Shown: positions 48,858-57,318 of the stretch, one piece after another
Layout: each line of letters begins with the position of its first letter
Position numbering within the stretch: the stretch's first letter is position 1
From: Streptomyces xinghaiensis S187
Lineage (GTDB): Bacteria > Actinomycetota > Actinomycetes > Streptomycetales > Streptomycetaceae
NCBI RefSeq assembly: GCF_000220705.2
Contig: NZ_CP023202.1
Span: 3,658,001-3,722,000 of the forward strand
Direction: 5' to 3'
DNA: 64,000 bases
The notes under the pieces: model-generated
Told to the model about the DNA's origin: nothing
The model's database searches: none
What the model saw: the letters and a program-made list of their open reading frames with translations, nothing else
Position numbers and translations under genes: made by a program

Positions 48858-48921
48858 ATACCCCCGGGCGTTTCTGAAGGATACCCCCAGGCGTTTACGT
48901 CGAGAATACCCCTAGGGGTTT
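48858..48921 (+). promoter_or_regulatory. Three tandem CsoR/CstR-like operators
   Basis: Three related sites begin at 48858 (ATACCCCCGGGCGTTT), 48881 (ATACCCCCAGGCGTTT) and 48906 (ATACCCCTAGGGGTTT), spaced 23 and 25 bases apart. The last is nearly palindromic. They precede the Cys-rich protein and YeeE/YedE genes by about 230 bases and resemble the single sites at 21313 and 24711. Tandem placement suggests cooperative binding. Confidence 0.6.
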
Positions 48922-49152
48922 GTTTTCCCTGCTCGGGCAGGAATCCGGACGGTGCCGTACCATCACCACTTGCTTGCGATACGGAAAGAATGATTGGGTC
49001 GCGCATGAACGTGGTGACGGAAAGTCACACACGCCGCTGTGCCCGAATTCCCGGATGGCTCGAAATCGCCGAACGGGCGCGGCAGGAATCCAGAACCGAG
49101 GACGGCAACCATCCCCCGAGGGGGCGGTACGCCCGATCCCGAAGGGAGCGAC

Positions 49153-49740
49153 GTGGGCTGCACACACGCCGTGGGGTGCCCTCTCTTCCCGCTGCTGAAG
49201 GCGGGCATGCAGAGCTGGCGCGACCACTACTGCGACAGTGACCATCAGTGGCGCACCTGCGCGCGCTACCAGACGTCGCTCACCGGCGAGCGCGTGCCCA
49301 TCAGTCTGCTGCCCAACGGACGCCACGCGCACCACCTGCGGCGCGCGGCCGACACCGCTTCGTGCGGCGAGGCGATACCGGAGCAGGCACCCCGGCAGGC
49401 CCGGCACGCGCCTCCGCCTCCGCCCCGGCAGGCACAGCCGCCCCAGCCCTTACAGGGTGATCCGTGGGCACCGGAAACGGACCCCTGGTTCCGGCCACCG
49501 GTACAGGAACAGCCGCGGCCCCACGACCCCTACGCGCCGTACGGCCGGGGACCCGCGGCACCGGAGCCCACGGCCCGGTTCGAACCGGCACCCCTGTGGG
49601 AACCGGCCCGGCCCGGCCAGGCGCCCGTCAGACGAGCTCCCGCGACCCCCGACCACCGCGCCCGGCCCACCCGGCAGGCACACGGCACGAAGCGGGGCCG
49701 GTGGGCGCGGCTGATGGAATGGATGAGAGGTCCCGCATGA
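49153..49740 (+). CDS. Cys-rich protein of unknown function, first gene of a sulfur-transport operon
   Basis: The 195-residue product starts GCTHAVGCPLFPLLKAGM, followed by SWRDHYCDSDHQWRTCARYQ: four Cys with the pattern C-x4-C-x16-C-x8-C, ending in CARY, a layout seen in small actinobacterial metal- or cluster-binding domains. A long Pro/Gln-rich region and a basic RGRWARLMEWMRG end follow. GTG 49153 has GGGAG well placed; an upstream start at 49039 is in frame. Its stop overlaps the next ATG (ATGA). It could bind a metal or Fe-S cluster or sulfur. This is inference. Confidence 0.7.
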   Translation: MGCTHAVGCPLFPLLKAGMQSWRDHYCDSDHQWRTCARYQTSLTGERVPISLLPNGRHAHHLRRAADTASCGEAIPEQAPRQARHAPPPPPRQAQPPQPLQGDPWAPETDPWFRPPVQEQPRPHDPYAPYGRGPAAPEPTARFEPAPLWEPARPGQAPVRRAPATPDHRARPTRQAHGTKRGRWARLMEWMRGPA

Positions 49741-50522
49741 GTCCTTACTGGCCCTGGTGGGCGGGCGCCGTCGGGCTCGCCCTGGTCACCATCGTCCACA
49801 CCCTCACCACCGACCGGTCCCTCGGGGTGTCGTCGGCGTGGGACCGCGTCCTGCACTGGCGCAGTGAACGCGAACTCGAGCGGCTGGACGAAGAATTCAC
49901 CGACGAACAGGCTTTCGCCGACGCGCTCGCCGCGGCCACCGCGGAGCACTTCGGGCCGGGCGCCGGTGCGCCGGCCGCGCCGCAGCACTTCCCGGGACAG
50001 CACTCCCCGGAGCAGTACTCCCACGCGCAGTACCCCCAGGCGCAGTACTCCCAGGCGCAGTTCGCCGGGGATCAGTACCCCCAGGAGCAGTACCCCCAGG
50101 AGCAGTACCCGCCGGTGCAGTACACCCGGGACGACGCCCCGGCCGCGGAGCCCGGACCGGCGACGGCCGGCAGCACTCCGGTCGCGGCCCCGCGCCCGGC
50201 CCCGGTGGTCACCCAGGCCGCCCTGCTGGTCTCGATCCTCCTCGGCGGATGGATCGCTGCGTACACCTCCGGGCGGTTCGAACTCCGCTTCGACATGGGT
50301 GCCGGTTTCGAGAGCCTGGTCACGGCCGACCCGCTCATCATGACCGCCGTGCTGTTCGCCGGAGGCATTCTGGTCGGCTTCGGCACCCGGCTGGCGGGCG
50401 GGTGCAGCTCCGGCCACGGACTCAGCGGCTGCGGCCGGCTGCGTCCGGTCAGCCTCGTCGCGACCGCCGTGTTCTTCGGCACCGCCGTCGCGGTGTCGTT
50501 CCTCCTGTGGAAGGTGATCTGA
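49737..50522 (+). CDS. YeeE/YedE-type sulfur transporter, N-terminal half-protein with an unusual linker
   Basis: The 261-residue protein has one N-terminal helix (YWPWWAGAVGLALVTIVHTL), a long hydrophilic Pro/Gln/Tyr-rich loop (about residues 45-160 with QYPQE-type repeats encoded at 50068-50130), and about three further helices. The FGTRLAGGCSSGHGLSGCGRL motif carries the cysteines used by YeeE/YedE thiosulfate-uptake proteins. Start ATG 49737 overlaps the upstream stop (ATGA). The next gene encodes the other half. Confidence 0.88.
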   Translation: MSPYWPWWAGAVGLALVTIVHTLTTDRSLGVSSAWDRVLHWRSERELERLDEEFTDEQAFADALAAATAEHFGPGAGAPAAPQHFPGQHSPEQYSHAQYPQAQYSQAQFAGDQYPQEQYPQEQYPPVQYTRDDAPAAEPGPATAGSTPVAAPRPAPVVTQAALLVSILLGGWIAAYTSGRFELRFDMGAGFESLVTADPLIMTAVLFAGGILVGFGTRLAGGCSSGHGLSGCGRLRPVSLVATAVFFGTAVAVSFLLWKVI

Positions 50523-50938
50523 TGCGTACCCGGGGCGGCGTGCTGCTGGCCAACATCATCGCCGGACTGGGTCTCGGCTACACCGTCACCAACATCGGCT
50601 TCGGCGACTACGCCGAGCTGAACCGCATGTTCACCTTCCAGGACCTGCGGATGTTCCTCGCCTTCGCCGGCGCCGTCGGCATCATCGTGTGCGTGTTCGC
50701 CCTGCTGCGGGTCCGCCGCACCCCCGGCCGCATCCACGCCGGAGTGATCCCGGGCGCGATGCTCTTCGGCACGGGCTGGGCGATCTCGGGCGGCTGCCCG
50801 GCCATTCCGATCATCCAGGTCTCCAGCGGCTATCTGCCCGCCCTGGTCACGCTCGTCGGCGTCGTCGTCGGCATGCGGCTGTGCCGCTGGGCCAACGGCC
50901 GCTACTTCCAGCTCGACAGCGGCTCCTGCGGCGTGTGA
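50522..50938 (+). CDS. YeeE/YedE-type sulfur transporter, C-terminal half-protein
   Basis: The 138-residue membrane protein has about four helices with the second conserved cysteine motif GTGWAISGGCPAIPIIQV (about residue 90), as in the C-terminal half of YeeE/YedE. Its ATG overlaps the previous stop by one base (TGATG), so both halves are made in equal amounts and should form one transporter for thiosulfate or a related sulfur species. The control sites upstream support a sulfur-responsive operon. Confidence 0.9.
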   Translation: MRTRGGVLLANIIAGLGLGYTVTNIGFGDYAELNRMFTFQDLRMFLAFAGAVGIIVCVFALLRVRRTPGRIHAGVIPGAMLFGTGWAISGGCPAIPIIQVSSGYLPALVTLVGVVVGMRLCRWANGRYFQLDSGSCGV

Positions 50939-50951
50939 GGAGACCCCCCCG

Positions 50952-50980
50952 GCCGGCCGGGCCCTCCGGACCCGGCCGGC
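50952..50980 (+). terminator. 10-bp hairpin after the sulfur-transport operon
   Basis: GCCGGCCGGG (50952-50961) pairs with CCCGGCCGGC (50971-50980), loop nine bases including TCCGGA. It begins 13 bases after the stop. The 50981-51148 stretch holds nothing recognisable. Confidence 0.75.
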
Positions 50981-51148
50981 TCAAGGACCGCACCCGGAAG
51001 AGGTGTATCCACTCCTCCGGTGATCTCTCCGCCGGCCTTCCGCCGCCCCGAACGCGCGGAGGGCCGGCCCGGGCAGGCGCGGTGTCCGCGGTCCGCGCCA
51101 CCGACCGGCTCGCCGGCCGGTCGGCCCCGGGAGTCCATGACCGGCAGG

Positions 51149-51424
51149 TCAGCGGGTGACGTCGAAGGTGGCGGCGCGGGGCACGTACACCGTGTCCCCG
51201 TCCTCGGCCTCCGCCCGTGCCGAGAGGTACCAGGTGCCATCGTCCATGCCGGACGCGTCCCGCTCCGTGATCTTCAGCGTGTCGGTGCAGCGAGCGGTCT
51301 CGCCGGAGGTGCTCCGGCACTCGGCGCTCTCCACGGAGCGAAGCTCCGCCTCGGTCGGGTCGAGCTTCGAACTTGCGGGCCGGACGAGGACCTTGAGGTC
51401 CCGGACACCCGAGTCGTCACTCAC
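51149..51424 (-). pseudogene. Truncated DUF5707-like protein remnant
   Basis: A 91-residue open frame (SDDSGVRDLKVLVRPASSKL ... DGDTVYVPRAATFDVTR) matches my recollection of the C-terminal half of secreted Streptomyces DUF5707 proteins. Similarity seems to continue upstream of the GTG (FTCTADVSDDSG in frame), but no start codon or signal peptide exists there before an in-frame stop near 51530. It is best read as a decayed gene that lost its 5' half. Confidence 0.65.
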
Positions 51425-51598
51425 GTCGGCGGTGCAGGTGAACGAGCCCCTGCCGCCCCCGGACGGGGGCCGTCCTCGTGCCGCGGGACGGTTGGCGCGT
51501 CGAACCGCGGGCGGGGACTCTGCACCTCAGGTAAGAGACCGGAATCCCCCTCCAGCCGGAGCCGGGCCGCTCACCTGCGGCCATAGCCTTGCTCCGAC

Positions 51599-53965
51599 AT
51601 GAAGCGAACCGACGACCGGCTGCTCCCGGTCCTGCTGATCTGCGCCCAGGCCGTGGTGTGGCCCGGGGCGGCGCTGGTGCGCGGGGCCGTCCCGCCCGCG
51701 TCCGCCCTTCTCGTGGCGGCCCTGGTCGCCGGCGTGGTGACGGCCGCGCTCGCGCTCCGCCGTGCCCGCCCGGTGACCACCCTCGTCGTGGTCGCCGCGG
51801 CCTGCGCGCTCGGTGCGGGGCCGCTGCCCACCGGGGCGACGGCGGTCCTCGGCACCGCGGGCGTCGCGCTCGCCCTGTTCACCCTCGCGACCGAACGCGA
51901 CGCCTTCACCGCCGTGTTGTGCGTGGTGGCGCTCGCCGCCTGGCAGCTTCTGTACAACCTCAGCCTGCACGGGCTCAGCGACCGCGACGGACTCGACCTC
52001 GTCCTGACCTCCGTGCTGTACGCCGCGGCGTGCGGCGCCGGCCTCCTCGTACGGCGGGCCCGCCGCGGGCGGGAGGCGGCCGAGCGGCTGCTGCGCCGGG
52101 CCGAGTCCGAGCGCCACCGGCTCCCCGCGGTCGAGCGGCGCCGTATGGAGCGGGAGCTGCACGACGTCAGCGCCCACCATCTGACGGCCGTGGTGGTCAC
52201 GGCGGGGGCGGCCCTCGGGCTGCGCGACCGCCGCCCCGAACTGGCCGCCGAAGCACTGGAGTTCGCGGTCGAGACCGGCCGCGAGGTCACCCGCGCGCTC
52301 GGCGCGGTACGGGCGCCGGCGCCCTCCCGCGAGGACGCGCCGTCACCGGAGGAGAGACTGCTGGACCTGGTCGCCGGGTTCCGGCGCCTGGACCAGCGGG
52401 TGGACTGCGAGATCGACCCCCTGCCGGACGGCACCCTCGCGGACGCGGCGTACGGCATCGTGCGCGAGGCGCTGACCAACGTGGCACGGCACGCCCCCGG
52501 CGCGGACACGCGGGTGCGCGTCCGGTACGGCGACGCCCGCACGGACGTCCGGGTCACGAGCGCGGCACCGCCGCCCGGCGCGGTGGCGCACGGCGCGGGG
52601 CTCGGCGGCGGCCGCGGCCAGGCCTTCCTGAGGTCGCGGGCCCGCGAGGCGGGCGGCACCCTCACCACCGGCCCGACGGCGTCGGGCGGCTGGGACGTGC
52701 ACGCGGTCCTGCCCGGCCGGACCGCGGCCCCGGTGGAGCGGTCCGTACCGCGGAGCTATCGCCTGGCGCAGCTGACGGCCGCCGTCGGCCTGGTCGTGCA
52801 GCCGCTGCTCCCGCTGCTGGTCATCCGGGCGGAGGAGATGCCGAGCGGCGGGCGGGTGTCCGCGGGCGTGCTCTTCGCACTGCTGGTCGCGGCGCAGGCG
52901 GTCGCGCTGCTGTGGCTGCGCCGTGCGCCTCGCGCGGCCCTCGCGATCCTGTTCGGTCTGGCCCTGCTCTGGCCGGTGGCGATGGCCACGGGCGGCTACA
53001 CCGGTCCGGTGGTGCTGCCCCCGGCGCTGAGCCTGCTGGCCACCTGCGCGGCGCTCGCGGCGGACGCCGCCGCTACGGCGGCCGGCCCGTCCCCCGCGGG
53101 GAACCGGCCGCGCCTGTCCCTCCCGGCGTTCCCGGCCCTCCCGGCCCTCCCGGCCCTCCCGGCTCTTCCGGTTCTCCCGGCCGCGGCCGTGGCGGCGCAC
53201 GCCGCGGCCGCGACAGCGGCCGTCCTGGACCGGGGCACGACGGTCCCTGTCTGGGCGGTCGTCGCGGGGGCGACGGCCGCGGCGTCCCTGGCGGTCGGCG
53301 CGGCCCGCCGGGCCGGTGCCCTGCGCGGGCGGCGCGACCGGGCCGCCCGGGGCACGCGGGAGGAACGCCTCGCTGCCTGGACCGGGGATGCCGTACGGGA
53401 CGCGTGGGCCGAACGCCGCAGGATCGCCGCCGGGCTGGAGACCACCGTCCTCTCCCGCACCGCCGGCATGGTCGCGGAGGCGGAGGCGGGCCGGCTCTAC
53501 GTGACCGCCGAACGCGCCCGCGAGGCCCTGGCCGCGATGCGCGCCCTGCTCGACGCGGTACGGGAGGGCGAGACGGGGCCCGACCTGCGGCCGCAGCCCA
53601 CTCTCCAGGCGCTCGACCTGCTCGCCCACCAGCTCCGCGCCACCGGCCGCGACGTCGAGATACGGCTGACCGGCCGCGTACCGGAACGCCTGCCCACCGC
53701 CGTCGACCTGGCCGCCTACCACGCCGCCGAGACGGTGCTCGCGGCCGTCGGCGAGGAACCGGCGGTGCTCGAACTCGACGCGGACGAGGATAGGTTGACG
53801 CTCACGGCCACCGGAGTGCCCCGCGCCGCCGACCCCGGCGTACGGGAGCGGCTGACCACACGGGTCACGGCACTCGGCGGCACCCTGACCACCGGCCCGC
53901 GGGGCACCGTCCGCCTCCGGCTGCCCCTCGTGGCCGCGCCGGGCGACGAGAAGAGGGAACGATGA
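51599..53965 (+). CDS. Sensor histidine kinase with a second, inactive kinase-like module
   Basis: The 788-residue protein has an N-terminal block of five or six helices (about 8-150) and an active HisKA_3-type module: ERRRMERELHDVSAHHLTAVV (phospho-His about 187) with REALTNVARHAPG as N-box. A second set of helices (about 385-485) and a Pro/Ala/Leu repeat lead to a second module (about 600-785) in which the H-box is RRRIAAGLETTVLSRTAGM (no His) and the N-box is HAAETVLAAVGEE. The second half thus looks like a degenerate duplicate. ATGA overlap couples it to the response regulator. Confidence 0.88.
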   Translation: MKRTDDRLLPVLLICAQAVVWPGAALVRGAVPPASALLVAALVAGVVTAALALRRARPVTTLVVVAAACALGAGPLPTGATAVLGTAGVALALFTLATERDAFTAVLCVVALAAWQLLYNLSLHGLSDRDGLDLVLTSVLYAAACGAGLLVRRARRGREAAERLLRRAESERHRLPAVERRRMERELHDVSAHHLTAVVVTAGAALGLRDRRPELAAEALEFAVETGREVTRALGAVRAPAPSREDAPSPEERLLDLVAGFRRLDQRVDCEIDPLPDGTLADAAYGIVREALTNVARHAPGADTRVRVRYGDARTDVRVTSAAPPPGAVAHGAGLGGGRGQAFLRSRAREAGGTLTTGPTASGGWDVHAVLPGRTAAPVERSVPRSYRLAQLTAAVGLVVQPLLPLLVIRAEEMPSGGRVSAGVLFALLVAAQAVALLWLRRAPRAALAILFGLALLWPVAMATGGYTGPVVLPPALSLLATCAALAADAAATAAGPSPAGNRPRLSLPAFPALPALPALPALPVLPAAAVAAHAAAATAAVLDRGTTVPVWAVVAGATAAASLAVGAARRAGALRGRRDRAARGTREERLAAWTGDAVRDAWAERRRIAAGLETTVLSRTAGMVAEAEAGRLYVTAERAREALAAMRALLDAVREGETGPDLRPQPTLQALDLLAHQLRATGRDVEIRLTGRVPERLPTAVDLAAYHAAETVLAAVGEEPAVLELDADEDRLTLTATGVPRAADPGVRERLTTRVTALGGTLTTGPRGTVRLRLPLVAAPGDEKRER

Positions 53966-54642
53966 GCCTCAAGGTGCTGGTCGTCGACGACCAGGGCATC
54001 GTCCGGGCGGGGTTCGCCGCCGTGATCGACGCCCAGGAGGACATGACGGTCGTCGGCGAGGCCGCCGACGGCGCCCACGCGGTACGGCTCGCCGAAGAAC
54101 TGGCACCCGACGTCGTCGTCATGGACGTCCGCATGCCCGAACTGGACGGCATCGCCGCCACCCGCATCATCACCGGCCGCCCGGACGCGCCCCGCGTCCT
54201 CGTCCTGACCACCTTCGACCTCGACGCGTACGTCTTCGACGCCCTGCGCGCCGGCGCCTCGGGCTTCCTCCTCAAGGACGTCCACCCCTCCGAACTGCTC
54301 GACGGGATCCGGGTGGTGGCGTCCGGCGAGAGCGTGCTCGCCCCGTCCGCGACCCGCCGCCTGATCAGCCACTACACGTCCGGACCGCGCACCGTGCTTC
54401 CGGTCGGGAGCTCCCCCGAGCTGGACAGCCTGACCGGCAGCCAGCGGAACGTCCTCACCCTGGTCGCGTCCGGCCTCACCAACGCGGAGATCGCCGAGCA
54501 CCTCGGCATCACCGTGGGCACCGTCAAGTCCCATGTGAACGCGGTGCTCCGCAAACTCGGGCTGCGCGACCGGGTCCAGGCGACGATCCTCGCCTACGAC
54601 CTCGGCCTCGCCCGCCCGAACCCACCGGGCACCCACCTCTGA
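53962..54642 (+). CDS. NarL/FixJ-family response regulator
   Basis: The 226-residue protein has a receiver domain (LKVLVVDDQGIVRAGF, phospho-Asp in VVVMDVRMPELDGI at about 55, Lys in GFLLKDVHP) and a C-terminal LuxR helix-turn-helix (LTGSQRNVLTLVASGLTNAEIAEHLGITVGTVKSHVNAVLRKLG). It overlaps the kinase stop by four bases and is its partner. Target genes are unknown; the small membrane protein gene downstream could be one. Confidence 0.95.
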   Translation: MSLKVLVVDDQGIVRAGFAAVIDAQEDMTVVGEAADGAHAVRLAEELAPDVVVMDVRMPELDGIAATRIITGRPDAPRVLVLTTFDLDAYVFDALRAGASGFLLKDVHPSELLDGIRVVASGESVLAPSATRRLISHYTSGPRTVLPVGSSPELDSLTGSQRNVLTLVASGLTNAEIAEHLGITVGTVKSHVNAVLRKLGLRDRVQATILAYDLGLARPNPPGTHL

Positions 54643-54756
54643 GCACCGCGACGCACCGGACCGCGACACACCGGACCGCACCGCGACGCACCACACCGCA
54701 CGACCACACCACGACCGCACAGCACAGCACAGCACCGCAACCAAGGAGCCCACCCC
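54643..54756. repeat. C/A-rich low-complexity spacer
   Basis: The 114 bases between the response regulator and membrane protein genes consist of variants of CCGCGACGCACCGGA and CACCACACCG. No T-rich or hairpin terminator is seen, so the next gene may be cotranscribed. AAGGAG at 54743 is the next gene's ribosome site. Confidence 0.6.
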
Positions 54757-55080
54757 GTGACCGGTACCGCTTCCGGCAGATCCGCCCTCCACCGCCTGCG
54801 CGGCGCCTTCGGCGTCGCCGGCCTCGCCTACCTCGCGCTCTGTATGGGCCTGCTCGTGTGGGCGATCGTGGTGTCCGCGACCGACGACTCCGGTGAGTCC
54901 ATGGCGGGTGTCCTCCCGATCTTCGCCGCCGCCCCGGGCAGCCTCGTGTTGCTGGTCCTGCCGGAGAGCGCCGTGATGCTCGTCGTGGCGATCCTCTTCG
55001 GGGCCCTGGTCAACGCCGCGATCATCGGCTGGTGCACCCGCGCCCTGCGCCGCGGCGGCCGCCCGGACCCGGCACCCTGA
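54757..55080 (+). CDS. Small three-helix membrane protein
   Basis: The 107-residue product has about three hydrophobic segments (GVAGLAYLALCMGLLVWAIVV, FAAAPGSLVLLVLP and MLVVAILFGALVNAAIIGWC) and charged ends. It resembles a Streptomyces family of small membrane proteins (SCO4225-like) of unknown role. GTG 54757 follows AAGGAG. It follows the two-component pair and may be part of the same unit. Confidence 0.75.
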   Translation: MTGTASGRSALHRLRGAFGVAGLAYLALCMGLLVWAIVVSATDDSGESMAGVLPIFAAAPGSLVLLVLPESAVMLVVAILFGALVNAAIIGWCTRALRRGGRPDPAP

Positions 55081-55180
55081 CCACGCGGTCCCGCCGCCCC
55101 GGGACCGTGCCCGGGATCTCGGCGACCCGGTCCGGCCTAGGGCGGGCCCGGAGCGGCCGTCCACACGACCGGCGGCGCCA

Positions 55181-56932
55181 CTACTGCGGGCGCGGGCCGA
55201 CGAGTTCCCGGTACAACGCCTCGACCTGCGGCGAACCCTGCTCCTCGGCCTGCTTCAGGCGGTCGACCCACTCCTCCTTGATCTCGTTCAGGAACGTGAG
55301 CCAGCTCCCGCTGTCGTGCCCCGCGCCCATGTCCTGCAGGTCCACCAGGCGCTGGTTCTGTTTCAGGCTTCCTTCGCCGATCTTGTCGCCCTTGTGGCCG
55401 TGGAGGACGCTCTCGGGGTTGGCCGTGGCCTCGCTGGAGCGGAAGTCGTGCTGGTAGCCGACCGGGCTGGGGGCACCCGGGCCGATGGTCTCGATGCCGA
55501 CCATCAGCGCACCGTCCTTGTCCCCGGTCGGCTTGTGGAAGACCAGCAGCATGTGACCGTGCGACCCGTCCGGCAGGATCACGTCGCCGTTCCAGTCCAT
55601 GGAACCGAGGCCGCCGCCGGAGAGGTCGTGCCCCAGCAGTGCCGGACGGTCCGGTCCCAGGCCGGAGACCGGCAGGGCGAGCGCGTTCGTCAGGCTGGCG
55701 GGGATTTCGCCCTTCTCCTCGAACTTCCCCCGCCTGCCCGCGGTGTTCGGCTCGATGGACACGCGGTGGGTCGCGAACCCCCGGGGCTTCACATGCTCTC
55801 CGGGCTCGCTTTCCCCGGGCTTCCCTTGTTTCGGCCGGGTGACGCCCAGGAAGTCCGTGAACGCGGTGGGCGACTCGCCCTCGCCCAGGGCCGGGATGCG
55901 GATGGTGACCCGGCCGCCGTGCGCCAGCGCGCGGATGACGTCCTTCCCGTGGTCGGCCACGTGGGCCTTGCGTCCCGCGTCGTAGAGCTGCAGCCCGTGC
56001 CGCAGCACGAGGAGGACGTTGGTGAGCAGCTCGCGGGCGCTCTTGTCCTTGTCCTGGTGCGCCTCGGTGAGTTCGTGTGCCCGGGGGTGCATGCGCCCCG
56101 CCGGGATGCCGGCCGGATGCAGGGTGTCGATGGCCGTCCGCCGTATCTGCTCGTCCCGCTCGTCCTCCAGTGTCCGCTTGTCCTCCGGCGGGACACCGGG
56201 GGCCCGGGTGGTCATGAACCGGCCCAGCGTGTAGTCCGGAGAGGCCGGGGGAGCCTGGCCGGCGGCGCGCACCGCCGGGTGGTTCATACGGAGGGCGATG
56301 GTCGCGGTCAGCACGCGTTTGCCCGCGGCGAGTCTCAGCCAGTCCTTGAACGGGCCGCCCGTGTACTTCTGGGCCTCCTCATAGGTGCCGATGCCCACCT
56401 TGCGCAGCCACTCGGGGTTGACGGTGGAGAGGTGCTGGATGTCCGCGAGGTCCTGGTCGTTGAAAGGCTCACCACGCAACACCCGCCGGTCCAGGGTCTT
56501 CCTCAGCCGGGCCGGCCCCTCGACCATCCAGTGCTCGGGCCACCATGTGCCGGGAGCGAAGATGTTGACCTTCATCTTCTGCTGCACCGTGTGCTGCTCG
56601 ATCGACTGACTCAGCCGGGCGATCACCGCCGCGCCCCGGTCGTTGCCCCGGCCCGCCTGCTCCGCGGGCGCGGACTGCTCGCCCGGCCCGGCGGATTGCT
56701 CCGGGGCGGACTGCCCCGCACGCTGCACCGTGGCCGGTGCCGGATCCGGGACCCGGCCGGCGGCCTCGGCCCCGGCACGCTGCCCCGCGGATGCCCCGGC
56801 GCCGCCGCCCGACGCCACGCGCTGCAGATGACCGATCCACGCACCCGACACCGTGGCGGGCGGCCGGTCGGTCCGGGACGGTGTCGCCGTCCCGCCACTG
56901 GCTCGACGGCCTTGTCTCTCGTGGGAGTGCAT
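55181..56932 (-). CDS. Large protein with eCIS-cargo-like N-terminus
   Basis: The 583-residue product starts HSHERQGRRASGG, followed by about 120 disordered Ala/Gly/Pro/Gln-rich residues with a LQRV-type motif; this layout is typical of proteins encoded near, or loaded into, contractile injection systems of Streptomyces. The remaining 450 residues (MKVNIFAPGTWWPEHWMVEG ... VEALYRELVGPRPQ) form a folded region I cannot assign. No injection-machine gene lies in the window. The ATG at 56932 follows GAGGAGAA. It could be an effector or toxin; this is inference. Confidence 0.6.
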   Translation of the reverse strand: MHSHERQGRRASGGTATPSRTDRPPATVSGAWIGHLQRVASGGGAGASAGQRAGAEAAGRVPDPAPATVQRAGQSAPEQSAGPGEQSAPAEQAGRGNDRGAAVIARLSQSIEQHTVQQKMKVNIFAPGTWWPEHWMVEGPARLRKTLDRRVLRGEPFNDQDLADIQHLSTVNPEWLRKVGIGTYEEAQKYTGGPFKDWLRLAAGKRVLTATIALRMNHPAVRAAGQAPPASPDYTLGRFMTTRAPGVPPEDKRTLEDERDEQIRRTAIDTLHPAGIPAGRMHPRAHELTEAHQDKDKSARELLTNVLLVLRHGLQLYDAGRKAHVADHGKDVIRALAHGGRVTIRIPALGEGESPTAFTDFLGVTRPKQGKPGESEPGEHVKPRGFATHRVSIEPNTAGRRGKFEEKGEIPASLTNALALPVSGLGPDRPALLGHDLSGGGLGSMDWNGDVILPDGSHGHMLLVFHKPTGDKDGALMVGIETIGPGAPSPVGYQHDFRSSEATANPESVLHGHKGDKIGEGSLKQNQRLVDLQDMGAGHDSGSWLTFLNEIKEEWVDRLKQAEEQGSPQVEALYRELVGPRPQ

Positions 56933-57054
56933 GAGCGTTCTCCTCGACGACTGTGTCCGGACCGTGCCAGTCGTACGCCTCTCCACCTCACGAAGGAAGG
57001 CCTGTGAGGGCAGACTTGGCTGCCCGCAACCTCCCGCCGGGTGTGGCCACCGCT

Positions 57055-57318
57055 TCAGCGGCTCCGGTGCCGTCTCGCCTCGTCTTCCGGGGGCTGCCGC
57101 GGTCTCAGGAGACGTACGACGGCGGCGTTCCCCGCCGCGTGCTGCAACAGGTCCAAGCGCGTGACGACGTTGCTCTCGGGAGCGGACCGCGCGATGCTCA
57201 CGCCCGTCCCCGTCCCCGTCCCCGAACCGGTACCGGCGACCAGCGGCTCAGCAGCCGCTGAGCACCCCTCGTCGGCGCCTTCCCCTCCCGGCCCGCCGGC
57301 CGGCTGCTCTGCAGACAT
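57055..57318 (-). CDS. Short protein with AGNAAV motif, possible broken cargo gene
   Basis: The 87-residue product has a disordered start and the motif LDLLQHAAGNAAVVRLL, matching the LQRxAGNAAVxRL element common near the N-termini of contractile-injection cargo and polymorphic toxin proteins. It ends soon after (PPEDEARRHRSR), where full-length relatives continue with an effector domain. ATG 57318 has GAGGTGGGGG upstream. It lies 122 bases upstream of the large protein on the same strand, so it may be a truncated paralogue. Confidence 0.55.
   Translation of the reverse strand: MSAEQPAGGPGGEGADEGCSAAAEPLVAGTGSGTGTGTGVSIARSAPESNVVTRLDLLQHAAGNAAVVRLLRPRQPPEDEARRHRSR

Noticed and set aside
49039..49152. 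N-terminal extension of the Cys-rich protein
   Set aside because: GTG 49153 has a well-spaced GGGAG and starts just before the first conserved Cys; the extension is Gly/Pro-rich.
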